Assembly (NCBI GenBank): GCA_013400975.1
Contig: WBMZ01011700.1
Location: 9,025 to 73,024, forward strand
Direction of reading: 5' to 3'
From: Atrichornis clamosus
Taxonomy: Eukaryota; Chordata; Aves; Passeriformes; Menuridae
Length of the DNA stretch: 64,000 nt
The number at the start of each line of letters is the position of its first letter. The stretch's first letter is position 1. Positions 27,001 through 41,300 of this stretch are shown one piece after another. The notes beneath the pieces are model-generated. The model worked only from the letters and a program-made list of their open reading frames with translations, made no database searches and was not told the origin of the DNA. The position numbers and the translations under genes are program-made.

Positions 27001-30000
27001 AGCTGGGCTGAGGTGTGGGCAGAAGCAGAGGAGTGCCTGGTGGTGTGGCATTTTTCAGTGGAATAACTTTGGCGTTGCCTTGGAAAACAGAGGAGTGGAC
27101 TCAAATGGGTTAAGTGTGCTTGTGAAAGTGTCCACAGGGTACTTGGCTACATGTGAGCTGCTGGGTAAACCCTGGTGCCCACAGAGGACCTGAAGTAGCA
27201 ACCAGAGAAATTATTTTAGAAGGCTCCTGTGGACTTTGAGACTAGCAGACTGGATTTGTAGTCTACAATTTGTAGTCTACAAAGTCTTGTGACTTGACGC
27301 AATCAGCATAAACACAAATGTGAAAACAAACACATTTCAAGTGTAACTTTGAAGAGTTTCGCCTGGCTGGATGAGGCAGATCTTCTGTACATTTCTTTGG
27401 TGCCTCAGCACTGTTTCAGTGTGCATAAAGCAAAATGTATAAATGCTTTTTAATGACATATAGAAGTGCAACTTAACACTGGAAGCAACGTCAAGCAGAT
27501 CTGCTTTAGCTTTGCTTTGATTTGCTGGAATTATTCCAGTCTCACTCCATTACGTTGAAGAACGAGGCTGGTGAGAGGGGAGACCCAGGATGTGCTGCTT
27601 GTTTCTGCTCGTCCTGCATAGCTGAACCCACCCAGCTGGCTACCTGAAGCTGGCACAAAACTCAAACAAGTTCATCCCCAGACCTGTGTTTTTCACAGCT
27701 GCTGCAGTGTGTGCTCCCTTGTTACTGCTTTCCACAAAGAGAATCTGATACAAGGTTTCTATAAAATTTCAGCTTGCTCTTTCAGTTTTCTTTGTGCTTA
27801 ATTTTCTCTACTTGTCCCTCTGTATTCTACCTTATGGGGGTTTTTTTGTGGTTGTGGTTGTCGTGTTTTGTTGAAATGGAGTGAGCTTTCATCTTCTGTG
27901 CTAAAAATGATATGTCTTGCAATAATTTTTGACCTCCTGTGAAAATTAATTCTACTCTTGGTCAACCTGCTGAGAAAATTGCCTTCCCTTCTCATGAGTT
28001 TGTCGTTCTGTGACAGCAGGTTCCTGAATTTCCTGGAACAGCTCAAGCTGCTGTTAGAGGGACTCTGTCACCAAATAGTACCTGTATGTTATTTTACAGT
28101 AGTAAGGAAACCTCAGGCAGTATTCCGTGTAGCAAAATGGCCCTTAAAATCTGTTACTGTAATTCATTAAGCCAGTCATTAAGGTCATACGGAGCTTTTT
28201 ACAATTTGAGATTTTAAACAAATGATGTCTATAAAGATTTCATGACAATAATGAAAGTCCCTTTTTATTGTTTATTTCTGAAATCAGTGTTTTTGAGCTT
28301 AATACAAAAATAGCACAAGGAAAACCTAAATGTGTGCAAGTATTCCCACACTTGCATATAGGAGAAGTGTGAAGTCAAGGAAGGGATGGTCTCATCCTTA
28401 AAATACAGCTTGTTTTGAAGTGTTTGCACACTCTTTAATCTGATTTGTTATTGACTTAATCCAAAGATCACAGGCAACAGTGCAAAGACTTACACATCTC
28501 TGTAAGTTTTAGCTCAGACTCCACATTTTTCCTTTTAAAAATACTAATACTTTTTGCATGAGCTTTAAAAAATAATCAAACAGAAAAGCCAATCCCAATT
28601 TCTGAACCTGAAAGAAATCGGAAGAAAATCGTGTGCTGACTACCTTCCTGCACCGCTCTTACTTGACATGATTTTGCTGGTTTTTGTTTGCTCTCCATCT
28701 GTCCCTGTGTCCCCTGTGTAGTCAGTTCTCCCGTGGTTTGCGGGGTCTTTTTCACGGCAGCAGCTGCGGTAGTGATGTTTTCCCTTCGCTATCAACGCTC
28801 CTGCTTTCAAATGCAGGGGCCGTATTATCTGAATCATTTTGGCTTTCACGTAGGCCTGTTTTGAGTTAACCACGTGCCCTTCCAAGCAGCTTCTGCGGGT
28901 GCTCCCAAATCCCCACAGCATTGCAGGTGGTGCAGGAATGAGGCAGAGACACTCCTGTCCTGTCCGAGTGCTGTCCCGCTTGCCGTGCGGCCGGGATGCT
29001 GCCGCTTGGAGCTGCGGTCAGCGGAGCCCTGCGGAGCGCCCGGGGCTTGTTCCATTCTGTTCCCGGCGCTGTGGGCCCTGCAGCCCTGCGAAGAGGAGCC
29101 AGCTGGCTTAAAAACCTCTGCTCCGTGCGTGTGGGCTCTTCACTCAGCTCAATCCTCCACCTGTGGCGTTGGTGCAAGGTTTGCTTCTGAGTCCATGTTG
29201 CTCCCACAGGCTGAGGAACCCATCTACAGACAGGGAAATTTGTCATGGTGGCAGGCAAAAGCTGTTTGGCTTCTTCCTTGGTAGGTGAAATCAGGTTCAC
29301 CTAAGTGGTTGTTGGTGCCAGAGCTGAAAAAGCTGTGTTACGTTAGAAGGGATGGGTGCTGACAGAACCTGTGGGTTGGCAATGAGAAGGTGGTTTTATG
29401 CCCCAGAGAGCTGAGGTTATTAAGTTTCACCAGCATGTGCTTCAAAACCAAGTCATCTCTTTCTGTTGTTTCCAATCCATTTACTGCAAGCAATTAAAAT
29501 ATCCCTGATCCATAGTTCAGGGAATACAACGTCTTGGACTAGGTTAGTGCATGTGGGAAAATATAGCATTATGCATAGTCTTTGTGTGCTTTCTAGGGAA
29601 AAGGAAATTTGCTGGTAGGAAAGCATACACTGGTTGCCTGGCAGGTTTTCTTTGTGTGTTTTTCATAATCTAAGATACCCATTTCATAAAGTTTTAAAAA
29701 ATTATTATTTTCATCTTATGCAAATATTGGATATAATATAAGAGGTGTCTCAGATTTGAAAAATCAAAAGAATTGCAACACTTCTGTTCTGTGATATGGA
29801 ACATTTAAACATCCTTGGCAGAGAATCTGCTTGGTGTCTGGTGTTCCTCAAGATAGCGTGTGAAAGCCTTTATGAATTTTCATGTTTATGTATTTGTGTC
29901 GATCAACAGGGTGGCTTGAGCTTCAAGCTTTGGCAGCCTTTTCCAATACATGGCAGAACATTATTGCATCCATCATCGGGATTAGTACAGGCTTGGTTAA

Positions 30001-33000
30001 AATATGCCTTGTCTTGTCGGCTGGGTCATTTTGGAAACGTGCCTTGCATGTGTGTGTGTGCATCTCGCATCCGTCTGTAGGAGGAGAGGATGGATTTTTA
30101 ACTCCACAAAAATGCAGGTGGAAAGTTGCTGTGTAGAATAAGTTGGTGTGCTCTGGCTAGCGTGACTTGTGTGCAGGGAAGAGAGTTCATCTAATATGCA
30201 AGATCTCCTCCTGCTCTGGCTAAGCACAGATGGGTGAAGTGAGGACAGGATGGTAGGCTTCAGTCTGATTTTTGTCCTGCCTGTTGTTTTCAAACTAACC
30301 CTTCACGCGTATGCAGTTTTGTGATCTTCATTGCATTCAGGTGGCAATGACCATGCAGTTGACATGAAAAAATAAACTAGATATTTCTGTTCAAGTATAT
30401 TAAAGTGTACTGTCAAATGGGAAGCAGCTGTAAGTATGATTTTTTTGTTGTTGTTGGGTTTTGTTTGTTTGTTTGTTTTTTGTTTAGCATGAGAGCAGGT
30501 GACCTCTGCTGATAGTTGCAGAGGCAAAGCTCTCACTGAGAAACAAAGAAAACTGACAACAGAATGAAGGGCATGGAACTCGTAATTGGCTTTTCTCACC
30601 CTTGCAGCACCACTTGCTTGGGTTTTCTTGGTGTAATAATTCAGTCTGAGATCAGGCAAAGAGCAATAGCTGGCACACTCGAGCTATACACACACCCATT
30701 TCAGTTTTAATTAGGAGAAGATACCAGGCAGCACAGGAGACACACCTGTGCTGTAGCTGCTCTTCTCCTCCACCCCCTGGGTACCTGCAGGCACCAGTTT
30801 CACCTGAGATGGAGAAACAAGGGGCTTGTTTGTGCACTGGATGTCAGAGGGGCAGCTCCAAATGGGCTGTGACAGCAGAGGCTTGCAAATAGCAGAAATA
30901 AGCAGTTGGGTGGAAATTACTGAGATGAGAAGGAACAGAAAGGTCTGCAACACCTTAATGCTTGCCTGAGAGGCAGCCTGTATCCATTCCAGTTAATGTC
31001 TGCTTCCAGACCTCCTGTCCTCATCTCACTGCCGCTGGCCTTGTTTGAGCCCACACATCTCGGCAGTGTCACACGGCAACTTCTGAAATAATGCACGGCC
31101 AGCTCTCTCTGGGAGGCGATTTTTTTGACATCTTGCTTGAAACTACTCTGCCACAGCCTCCCGATGAGGCGAGCTATTTAAAGAGCAGGGAGAAAACCTC
31201 AGCCCCCCACTTCCACACGAGAGCCAGATGGTCCTTCAGCTCCACTTGGCACATGTGACAGAGTGGGATAAAAATGTGTGCTGTTATTTTTAATGGAATA
31301 GCTTTTAAAAAAGAAACAGCCTTAGAAGCTCTTTAACCCCATCTTTATTGTAAAAAAAAAAAAAGCATTGCTTGTTCTTCGTAGTATCTGTGGCCCACAT
31401 ATTATCACGGCCAGTGGGGCATTTCCTTTGTGTGCCTGTTCCTTAAACAGTTTGGTCTGGTTTGGGATGATTCTTATTTTTCTGATTTCCTTATTCCTCT
31501 CCCTAACAGAGATGTGCAAGGCTCGTGGCATGAGCAGAGATATGTGCTCATGAAAGTATGTGATTTTTGGAATTGCTCATGAAGAGAGGACATGGAAGTA
31601 TTTCTGAGAGTTTTGTCACACAGTTGCTATGCAGTGTGGATTGAGTGCCTGCGCAGATTTTGAATTGTTTTCTAAATTAAGAGCTCCCTCTCTTCTTTTG
31701 TGGGTTTTGCAAGCCTGTTGTAGTAAAGACAGACTAATTCCTCAAATAACTTCTAGGGCTTCTTACATTTGTGCGGATGCTTGAAATTATTATGGTCTGA
31801 GTCCTGAAGTCCTTTTTGGTTCATGATCTAAGTACTAGTGAATCCTTCAGTGACTGTTTTCCTTGTTTTACTTTTACATTAGAATTATTCTTAATATTAT
31901 TAGTAACTAAATTAGTATTATTGCTGCAGGAGCTAGCTGTTCTTGAAGCACAGCATCAATTTGAATGGGAACACTGGCTTTAAAAAGCCAAACCAAAAAC
32001 CCAGCAACCCAACAGTTCTGGATGTCCCATGATTGTGCTTGATCTTGACCATCCAAGCGTTTTGTGAGTGACATTTGGAGGTGCCTGTGTCATTCCCAAA
32101 CTGAAAGTGAGTCTGAATGTGGCATAAGGAAATCCTAGCTGGGGATTGTACAGATGTCGGTGTCAGACAGCAAATATGTACCAGGCTTAAGTGGAGTTTC
32201 TGTGGGGAGCATGTTACAGCGTTCCCAGGAAAGGAGTTATAAGTGCTAGCAGGGATAGACAGCAGCGTGTAATATTTGATCTCCTACACCCACAGTCCTC
32301 AGTGGAGCCGAGTGATTTCTTTGGCTTCATGGCTTTTTAACTCTTTCTGCAGGAGCATCGTATTTCTACTTTTCCCTAAACTCTTCTCTTAAAGCTGCAA
32401 GGACATCCCTTGCTGCTGGGTGGTAATTGTGGTGTAATGGTGGTTTAATGGTTTAACAAGCTGAAACACAGCCAAGGTGTGACTTGAAGGGAAAAAAAAC
32501 ACCAAACAAACAAACAAAAGGGTAAAAAATTAGTCAGCATGCAGAAAAGCCCAGCTCCTTCAGGCACTGGATGCATAGCTTTGTAAAAGACAAGGTGTTC
32601 TTGGTCACTGCAGATGGATGGAGGGAATGAGAGTGTGCCCCACAGGTTTGGGGCATAGGGACAATCACAGTCCTACCTGAGAGCAGGAGGGTCCGCAGTG
32701 GAGTGTTTCTCCCTGCAGTCAGATGACTCTCACCAGTTTTGGTGTGGTTTTGGTGTGGTTTTGGTACTGTGTGTGTCCTGAACAATCTGTTACCGTAATC
32801 TCTAGAGCAATCATTTCACCATGCGTTTGATAATGGTGTCTTTAAAAAACCAACAAAAAGAGGTCTTTGTGTTGCTGATGCAGACTTGTGCAGTGCCTGT
32901 TCAGTGTTGTGTGTAGGCTTTCTTTGAAATTTTGTGCCATGAAGAAGAAAGTGGTTTCTGCTGAGCCCCCAGACCTGTGAAAAACCACAGTCACTCAACC

Positions 33001-36000
33001 CTTGCGGGTTATGATAAATCCTCCTGACAATTGAACTATAAATACTCTGTATATGTAAACCTGTATCAATGTCAAAGCCTCTTCAGGCTCATCAGAAAGA
33101 GCTTCAGGAAGCGGATGGGGGTTGTTTGTCAAGGATAGGAGAGGTTGAAACTGGCTGTTACAGATACGTTCTGATTCTCAGGTTAGTTGGACTCCACTTT
33201 TGTCATCACTTATCACCTCATAAAACTTAAGTTTCTGAAATAGGTGAAGTTAAACTGATTTTGATTTGTTGCAATCAGTCCATTATAGAGAGAGTTTCAA
33301 ATATTTTGTCCAGGCAAGATCTTGATTTCTCACCTGTTTTATGCAAAGGGGTTTTTTTCTCTGATGCTCTCATGGGATATCTCAGGAGTTTCTGAAGCAA
33401 TCTGTACAGGAAGATGCAAGTGCCTGTGTCTGCTGTTCATCACTTACTGAATTAAGAAGTAAATTAGATTGAGCTACCAGGCTAAGCTTGCTGGGAAGAA
33501 AAAGAGGAAAAGAGGTGCCTATTTTGGCAGCATGGTTATGAAGCATCCCAGTCTCTTGCCATGTGGTAGTTCCCTGCTGTTTGCTTTCCCTCTCCCTTCC
33601 TCCTGCCTGCTGTGGGACACATCTGCAAGCTTTGCTTTTGTTCCTGTGACTAATCTTGCCATGCCTCAGCTTTCATTTGTTTGGGTGATTAAGGTCAGAA
33701 GCAGCTCTCTGTACGTGATTTTCTGAAGAAAAGTCAAGTCTTTGTCAGATGAATGCTGCCTCAATGAGAGCTTTATGTAGACTCGGACAAATGAGGTTGC
33801 AGGGAAAAGGCATTCCTCGTCTCCTCTTCTCCCTCCCATGTAAATAGGACAGCATGTGGGAAACAGATGAGTGGCCTTTCTGTGAGAGGGCCGAGGATGA
33901 CACTTTGGCTTTATTGAAGTGTTTGCTTGCTTTGCTCTTTACTTTGTTCTGGGGAAGATCCTTCTGACTGGGTACTGTAGCTCACTGTCCTCTTCCCTGA
34001 ATTTGAATAAAGTCTTCCTGGCCTTTCCCTCTCAGCAATTATTCTGATGACTGGACACTTCCATTGAATTTCTTGTTTATAGACAAGAAACTGGTCTGGG
34101 ATGCATTTTACTCATTACTAACTACTCAGCTCTGATTGTTTTCCATTTTAGCCTCCTGTAATGGTGTCAGTTAGGAAGGGATGTGTAAATGACAGGTACT
34201 TTCAAGACACATGCCTTGTTAGTAGATGAGAAGCTGATCTGTGGAAGGGGCGTTCCCCATGGCTGGGGCACATCAGCATGTGGAAGCACACATACACTCC
34301 AGTAAGGGATATGTTAGAAGACCCTGTCGTAAAAATTTGGGGTGGAATTTTATAGTACAAAGTGATTGACTGTCAGTCAGATGTCTTCAGGCCAGCTTTG
34401 TCAGCTCAGCAGCTTTAGATAAGTTATTAGGAGTATCAGTATAGTGTTTGTTCCTTTATCAGGTCCTTTACCAGGTCTCCCACATCTTCATCTCCCTATC
34501 AGGATGTTTAACTTTGGGATTGATGAGTCAGACTCATTTCAGCTTTATTCAACACCAAAAGCAACGTGACACTCCCTTCTCCATTTACCCCTGGTAGCTT
34601 TGCAAATGCCATTTGCCACTGGTGGCATTGTTAGAGCTATTTTACCCCATTCCAGACAGTATCCTGCCAGGATCACCACTCGCCTTTGCCAGGCAGGTGT
34701 GTGTGGTCCCTGCCGCATCTCCAGCAAAACAGGTGGGGGAGGTGCAGGGGCAGTCCCTTGATCCAGATCCGGGCTATCTGCAGGCTTTTCCGGAAATCTC
34801 CATGTTGCCTCTACCCAGCCTCTATGTTCAAGGTTTTGTTCTGAACTCTGCAAGTTGCAATTGTATTGTTTTTCTATTTTTTAATGGCAGTTGTTGTTCC
34901 CATGAGTTCAAGGGCCCGGTGCATGATTCCTCCACTTAAAACCACTTCTACTTTGCCTTCTCCAGGCTTAGGACTTTATCCGGGCTTCTTTTTTTTCTGC
35001 TAAGTGCACATGGATTCATAGAACGCAAGTCATGGAACAAGGGGAATCCTGTCAGCTGAATGAGCCCCATTTTTTAATAAACTCTGTTTTACTTCTTTTT
35101 CATCTTTATTAGACTGTATCTTCTGCTAAGGACTTGAAAGCAAGAGGCTTTTTAGAAGTGCATTATTAACTGCCCTTCTGATGGGGATTTTAAACCTTAC
35201 TAGTATTTTATTACTAATAGACTTCCATGAAGTTTGTAGAGCTGTTGATAAGCAAGTGTTTGCTGAGTGCAATTGTCTCATGTCAGTTGGTAAAAAACCC
35301 AGACAAACTCATGCTGCTTCCCTCTTTCTTATTACAGCAAACCAACTCCATTGATGTCCAGTCCATTGAAGAAATTTTGAGGGTAGGTGCTCTTAAATAA
35401 TAGATCTCTGTGTTTGCTTATATTTTGCATGCCTTAAGGTAATAATTAGGGAACAAAGTAACACTTTGCTTGTGTTCACAGAATGTAGCAGATGTAGCTG
35501 TCACTAGAAGTGTGTTTTGGGGTGTGCTGAGGAGAAGTAAAGATAAGAGTCAGCCTCGAATACAGCTGGAGTTGTAAGATCAGTCTTTCTATCAGTATGT
35601 AAGTGTAGTACAGTCTAGTGCAGTTCAAGACTGACAAGTCATCTGGGACAGCCAGAGCTGCTCCTACATCAGCTCAGGGGGTTGGCATTCCCAAACGCCC
35701 TTCATCCAAAGGCACTGGACATGCTGCTTCGTGTCCGTGCTGCCAGCCCCAGCAGCGTGGCCCTGAGCAGGAACACACCTGTGTCCCTCCCACCTGCCTG
35801 CTGCTGGGCTGCTGTTCCTTCACTGTAATTCCAGTCCACTTGTGCAGAGCAAAGACAGGTCTGATGCAAACTGTGCTGTAACCTGGTGTCAGAGCTGGCT
35901 CTGTGAGCAGCAGCACGCTCCCAGTGCCTGGGTCTGAGTCCATGTCACCCCTTCCCTGTGCACAATGGGAAAATGCCCTGGGGTTCCCCAGTGCGGTGGT

Positions 36001-38295
36001 GTCGATCCTGAGGAGACAGTTCCTTGATGTCAGACGCTATTCTGAGACACCTGGTGGAGCAGTTTGGTTCTGTGATTCCCTTCCTGTTGCTTCGGGTTGA
36101 AAAATCCTGATGCCTCGGTTGCTCTCCAGCAGCTGTTGTTGGGACTGTGTTTTAGCTGCAGGGTAGCTGTGCACAGGGGCCTGCTGGCTGCCGCGTGCTG
36201 GTTGGAGTTGCAGCGTGAGGACTTAGCCTGGAAGTCCGGCGTCCTTTTGTGTTTCACCAGACATCCTGTGTTCTTGCCTCTTAGTAACGCATATCACTAT
36301 TTTTGTAGCAACCATGGGGAAACCTGTACGTGAAGAGGTATATCCAAATCAATCCCTGAAGTGTGAAACTTGATCTGTGTCTATCAGCAAAAATACCAAT
36401 AGCTGCTCCTCTCAATCTCTTTCCAGGAAATGACTCGCTCTTGGCCACCTCCCCTGACAGCTCTTAATACGCCTACTAAAGCAGAGCCTTCCAAATTTCC
36501 ATTCCCAACAAAGGTAAAACACCTTCTTTTTGCCAGGTCTTTAGATAAACTAGAAGAGAGCTTTCTGGCTTTTGCATGTGTTTTCATCTGGTTTTGTCCC
36601 ACTTCCATAAATAAAGGCTGTTAGGAGGTGTTACCTTCAGAAGTAGTCAGATAAATTAAAGTGCAATGAGGATGAATAAAAAATGCTTCAGCAACTTATA
36701 TTTGTTATGATTGTGGTCTTCAAATGTAACTACTTTTCAGAAACATTTTAAGTATCTCTGCTGAAGCGCAAAATACATTTTATCTTTATTGGCAACAGCA
36801 ATATTTGCTTGCTGAGTTAAACAAAAGTGTTTGGCAGCTCTTATAAAATGTTTTACAATATTTTTTCAAAAATGCACATACCCCAAATGTGCTAGCAACA
36901 CATTTTTGGTGACAGTAACACATTATCATTCGTGTTTGTGCTAAGATACGTCAGGCCAGCTTAGACTATTGGACACTTCGACAAGCTAGTCAAAGTATTT
37001 ATTACAGTAAGTAACACATGGAAAACAAATCATCTGTATGCTGCTCTTATGAGAGAGTTCATGTATTTTATTCTCAATTTGCATTTCATCCTTTCTTTCT
37101 AGGAATGGCAACCTGAGGGATCTGTAGCAAAGGATCAGAGTAAGTAGATATCCAAAGCAAACAGTTACATGTGTATTGATAGATAGTTTTGTGTGTTGTG
37201 TGTAATACATTGCAGAGAATGTCAAATGTTTACATTGATTAAGAGGCATGATTTACTCTACTTTCATGAACAATGATGAATTTAGAAATGGCTTAAGAAA
37301 TTGTATACATTCATTACAGAGACTTTAAGGCAGCAGTTCAGCAGAGGACAAACAGTATTTCAGTAGGAAACCCCATTTGGAGTGATGAATAATCTCAATG
37401 ACAAACAATTATGGCCTAGAACAAAATGATGAGTCTAATCTGGTGCTCAGCGTAAACTAGGCTACAGGGGAGGCAGATAAACCCAACCTATTCATTTTTG
37501 ATTTCCAGAGCAGTATGGAGCACCTTCAGAAACGTTGCCTAGTTGTCAGCCAAGAACATCGTAAGTAACCAGACTCTGTTCCCATCTCTACTGTGCAGTT
37601 AGTTAAAAGAAGCTGGAATGAATGAAAATTTGAGCTACGTGATGATTCTGAAGATTAAGGTTTTATCAGTCTGATTTTTCTTAGAAAACTTCCAATGCAG
37701 GGAATTTTCACCAACAGAAACATTGTTTCATGATGGAATCATAGAATGGTTTAGGTTGGAAAAGACCTTTAAGATCATCAAGCCCAACCCTTAACCTAAC
37801 AATGCAAAGTCCACTAAAGCTTGTCATGATTGTGATGACTGTGTTAAAACCAAAACAAAACTGAAGAAAAAACCCAACTATTAATGCACCAGATTAAAGT
37901 TATTTTGTTCTGTTAATCAGTGGCTGCTTAACATCACGTTTTTGTGCTCTTCAACCTAAATAATGCATCCAATTGACATGAATTATGAAGGATACAAACT
38001 GAATCTGATTGATTCTGGATATCCTTTTGACGCCTGGGAGGGCTAGTAAAGCTACAGCTACAAAACCTGTAAAAACTAGGGGTGAAATTTTAAGCAATCA
38101 CATGGTATAAATTTCTGCGATTGCCCAAGGAAATGTTTTCTAAAAAGTGTTGTCTTATTTGATAATAAAAATTAAAAAATTTTTAAAAAACCAACCAAAC
38201 AAAACCAAACATGGTTTTTCTAAAGTCCTGAATTCATATTCTTATATAGTTAGTTTCAGAGTGAGATCAAGATGAAATTCCTGTAGTGTATTTTA

Positions 38296-38327
<32 letters not shown>

Positions 38328-41300
38328 ATTATGCATAATCACTATGAAAGTTTTACAAGGCAGGAGGGTATGCCAACTAATAAATTAATCTCTCCAATAG
38401 AAATTTTAAGTTGGTGGATAAAATAACTTGGTGCTGTCCTTGTAGGTGAATGTGGTTATCTGTTAATCGGATTAATTATAGAAGTTGCTTTTGTGTGGGC
38501 TGACGTGAGCCTTCCAGGATTAACCTGGCCAGATGCAGCACTGGTGGGTCCTGAGCCCCGAGTAACAAACAGAAATCTTTCCATGGCTGGAAGGCTCAGG
38601 GGTTCATATGCAAGGCAATTGCTGAACCATTAAATTTAAATGTCTGTCAGTTCATGTGATACATAAAGACCTCATTACTCCATGATATGTTCCATGGAAG
38701 GCTGCAAGCTACAGACTACAAAGCTTATTCCACTTGTTTTCATCTTTGTTTTCATGAATCATTGAATTAAAAGCAAACCAAAACTGGACTAGTCACAAGT
38801 AAGAGCAAATCTCCATCTTGGTTGAGCCTGTAGAACTTTGCCCTCAAGCTCTGTAAGATCAGTTATCCGTTTTCCTACTGTTCCAGCATGATGCAGAGGA
38901 GCCTCCCTCACTGGGAGCATGGAATAGTGTCTTGCTGAGCAGTCAGTGACTCCCTTAATCTATTCCTTATTTTGCTCCTCTTTCTTCCAACCCAGCTTGC
39001 TCCTCCTCAATGACTTCTGGAAATTTTCATCACACCATTAAAACTAGTTTCAACTGCTCCAGGCTCTGCCTTCCTCCTCAGCTACCCTGCGACCATCATC
39101 ATCATTTCAGTTCTTCTCAGCTGCTTGTAAAAGTCCCTTTAATGGTTTAGTCAGTCCCTTTAATGGTTTAGTCAAGGCAGCAGAGAGAGAAGAGGGACTT
39201 TTTCCATAGACAAGAATTGGAAAAGACTCCTGACTTAGCCCAAAGGGCCAGAATTGTAAATTTGGCAGGGTACGTAGCTCTGTCCTTAGCCACAATCCCC
39301 TCTCTGCTCTGCATCCTTGCTGGGCACTTCAGAACCAGCACTCATTGCCAGGGATATGCGTGCCCACAGTCGGTAAAGGCAGTGGAAGCAGGAGGAACAG
39401 GGTGGCTTGGGTTTAAGAAGTTTGCTCTAGGACTTCCTCTACATCTTCCCTTTGAACCGGTGCATCCCTTCATTTTGGTGCTTGTTTTCTTTGGCACAAC
39501 AGGGCTGGCTTTCTTTGCTGTTCAAAGTGCACGTGACTGTCTGAAGATTCAGCTGCCTGGAGTAGCTTGTGTTGCAAAGTGTAGCTGGCTGAAAACAAAC
39601 AGCGTTTGTGCTGGTTAATTAGAAGATGAAATCCCAGGGCATCTGTGTGCCCAAATTAAGCATTCAGCTTTTCTGAGCATGCAGGGATTTCCCAGATGGA
39701 TTTCATTCTTGAATGCAGCCCCGAAGTTTGCACCTGGCAGTGCTGGAATGTTTTAAAAGGGGGTCTGCCAGCTCATTCTTGGTGATACATCTTTAACCTG
39801 GCAGGCAGAGAGGAACCAGCCTGTGCTTTCAGTGGGGTTGTTTGGCAAGTGACATTAATTTTAGTGCTGCCTCGCTCAGTAAAAGAGCTCTTTTTAAATA
39901 GCTTTAGGGAGATTAATGGTGTGTTTATAAGCTGCAAATGAACAGGTCCTGCAAATGAAACCTTGTCATCTATTAACCCCCGAGCTAATTGGAGCATTAA
40001 AATTATTAAGACAGATTTATTTTCTTTAACTGGGGTATTTAACAATTGTTGAAACCTTGTTCGGGGGAAACTGGGTTTGTCTACCCTTGCAGAAGTATGA
40101 CTTACTTGAAGTTTTAGTGTTTTTCCTTGATCCAAAATTGAGCATAAGTAGTTGCAGTGTTCTTTTATGGTGATGCATTTTATTTACCAGCAGCTTAGGT
40201 GGAAAAGGTAGTCCTTTATATTGAATATCTAAGTAGTTTTTTTGCCTGTCCCTGTCCACAGCAGGGGGTTGGAACTAAATGATCTCTAAGGTCCCTTCCC
40301 ACCCAAACCACTCTATGATTATGCTCTTACCTCTAAAGGAAATAAATCTGTAGTACACACTTTTTAAAGCAGAACAAAACAAAACCACATTCAGAACATT
40401 TTAGCATCCCTGGAATTTTCTTCACTAGCACCTTTGAAGGACTGCTTCCCCTGAGGAGCTGTAAAAGAAAATATAAAGAATTTATTGAGATGCCAGTAGA
40501 TGTTTGGCCAAACTGCCCAGAAGCGTGGAGAGTGCCTGTATTGTCGCTGTTCTTTTTTCCTTTCTGTGCCTCATCTGTCTGGCAGTGAGCCTGGGCTCTG
40601 GCCCGCCTCAGAACTGGCTCGTGCAGGATTGCTGCAGGCTGCGTGCTTGTTTGCCTTCTGTAGGAAATCCAGGGCTCCTGTTTTCCAAGGTGGTGTCTCA
40701 TAGCGCTTCCCTTCAATGTTTGCTCTAAAAGAAGAGGCAAGAGGTGATTTCCACTGAGAAGGTGTGTGAGGAAATGAGGCAGTGAAGGATAGTCACAGGG
40801 CAATGGCAGTCAAAATACCTGAACAAAGAAAGCACCAACTCTTTCCAGTTTTCCCCCCCTTTTTTCAGGGTGATGTGATTCATTGGGGAATTTTTCATAT
40901 TTGTTTTCTTTCTATAAAATGTGCTGTCATGAGGGGTCAGAGGCTTATTTTTCTTATTTGGCCATAAGAAAAATTTCTCACAGAAATTGGTTTGAAATTA
41001 GATTGAAATAAGCAGAGTTTTGACCTGACTAATTAAAATCCCTGTCTCAGTTCCCAAGCTTTGTATCCCATTTTTAGAAGGATACTTGAATAATCTTCTG
41101 GGTTGAGGAGTCAGACATCAGCTTGTTTAAAGATTTGAATAAGTATACTTTTGAATAGCAAAATTTTGCTTACCTGTTTTCCAACTCCTTTGGGATGCCT
41201 GCATGATTGCCAAAGCGGGGGATAACAGTGGGGGAGAACTTTGGCTCCTTCCCCACAAATCCTTCCCTTCCCGCCTTTTAAAAACCTCGGTAATATATTG

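Larger units (their letters stand above)
16581..35337 (+). other. AFF1: AFF1 intron 2 (18.8 kb)
   Basis: This is the largest complete intron, from GTGAGT to CTTATTACAG. I found no exon, RNA gene or intact mobile element in it. It contains simple A-rich tracts (about 22850), a (TGA)n(TAA)n run at 25099, small direct repeats at 27254 and 32737, and a GC-richer patch at 28860-29110. Several segments (18940-19400, 20250-20660, 31000-31320) look unusually complex and may be conserved regulatory DNA, but that cannot be shown from one sequence. Confidence 0.85.

Noticed and set aside
40333..40803. 156-codon minus-strand open frame in intron 6
   Set aside because: It resembles no protein family and has the length expected by chance in 64 kb of non-coding DNA.
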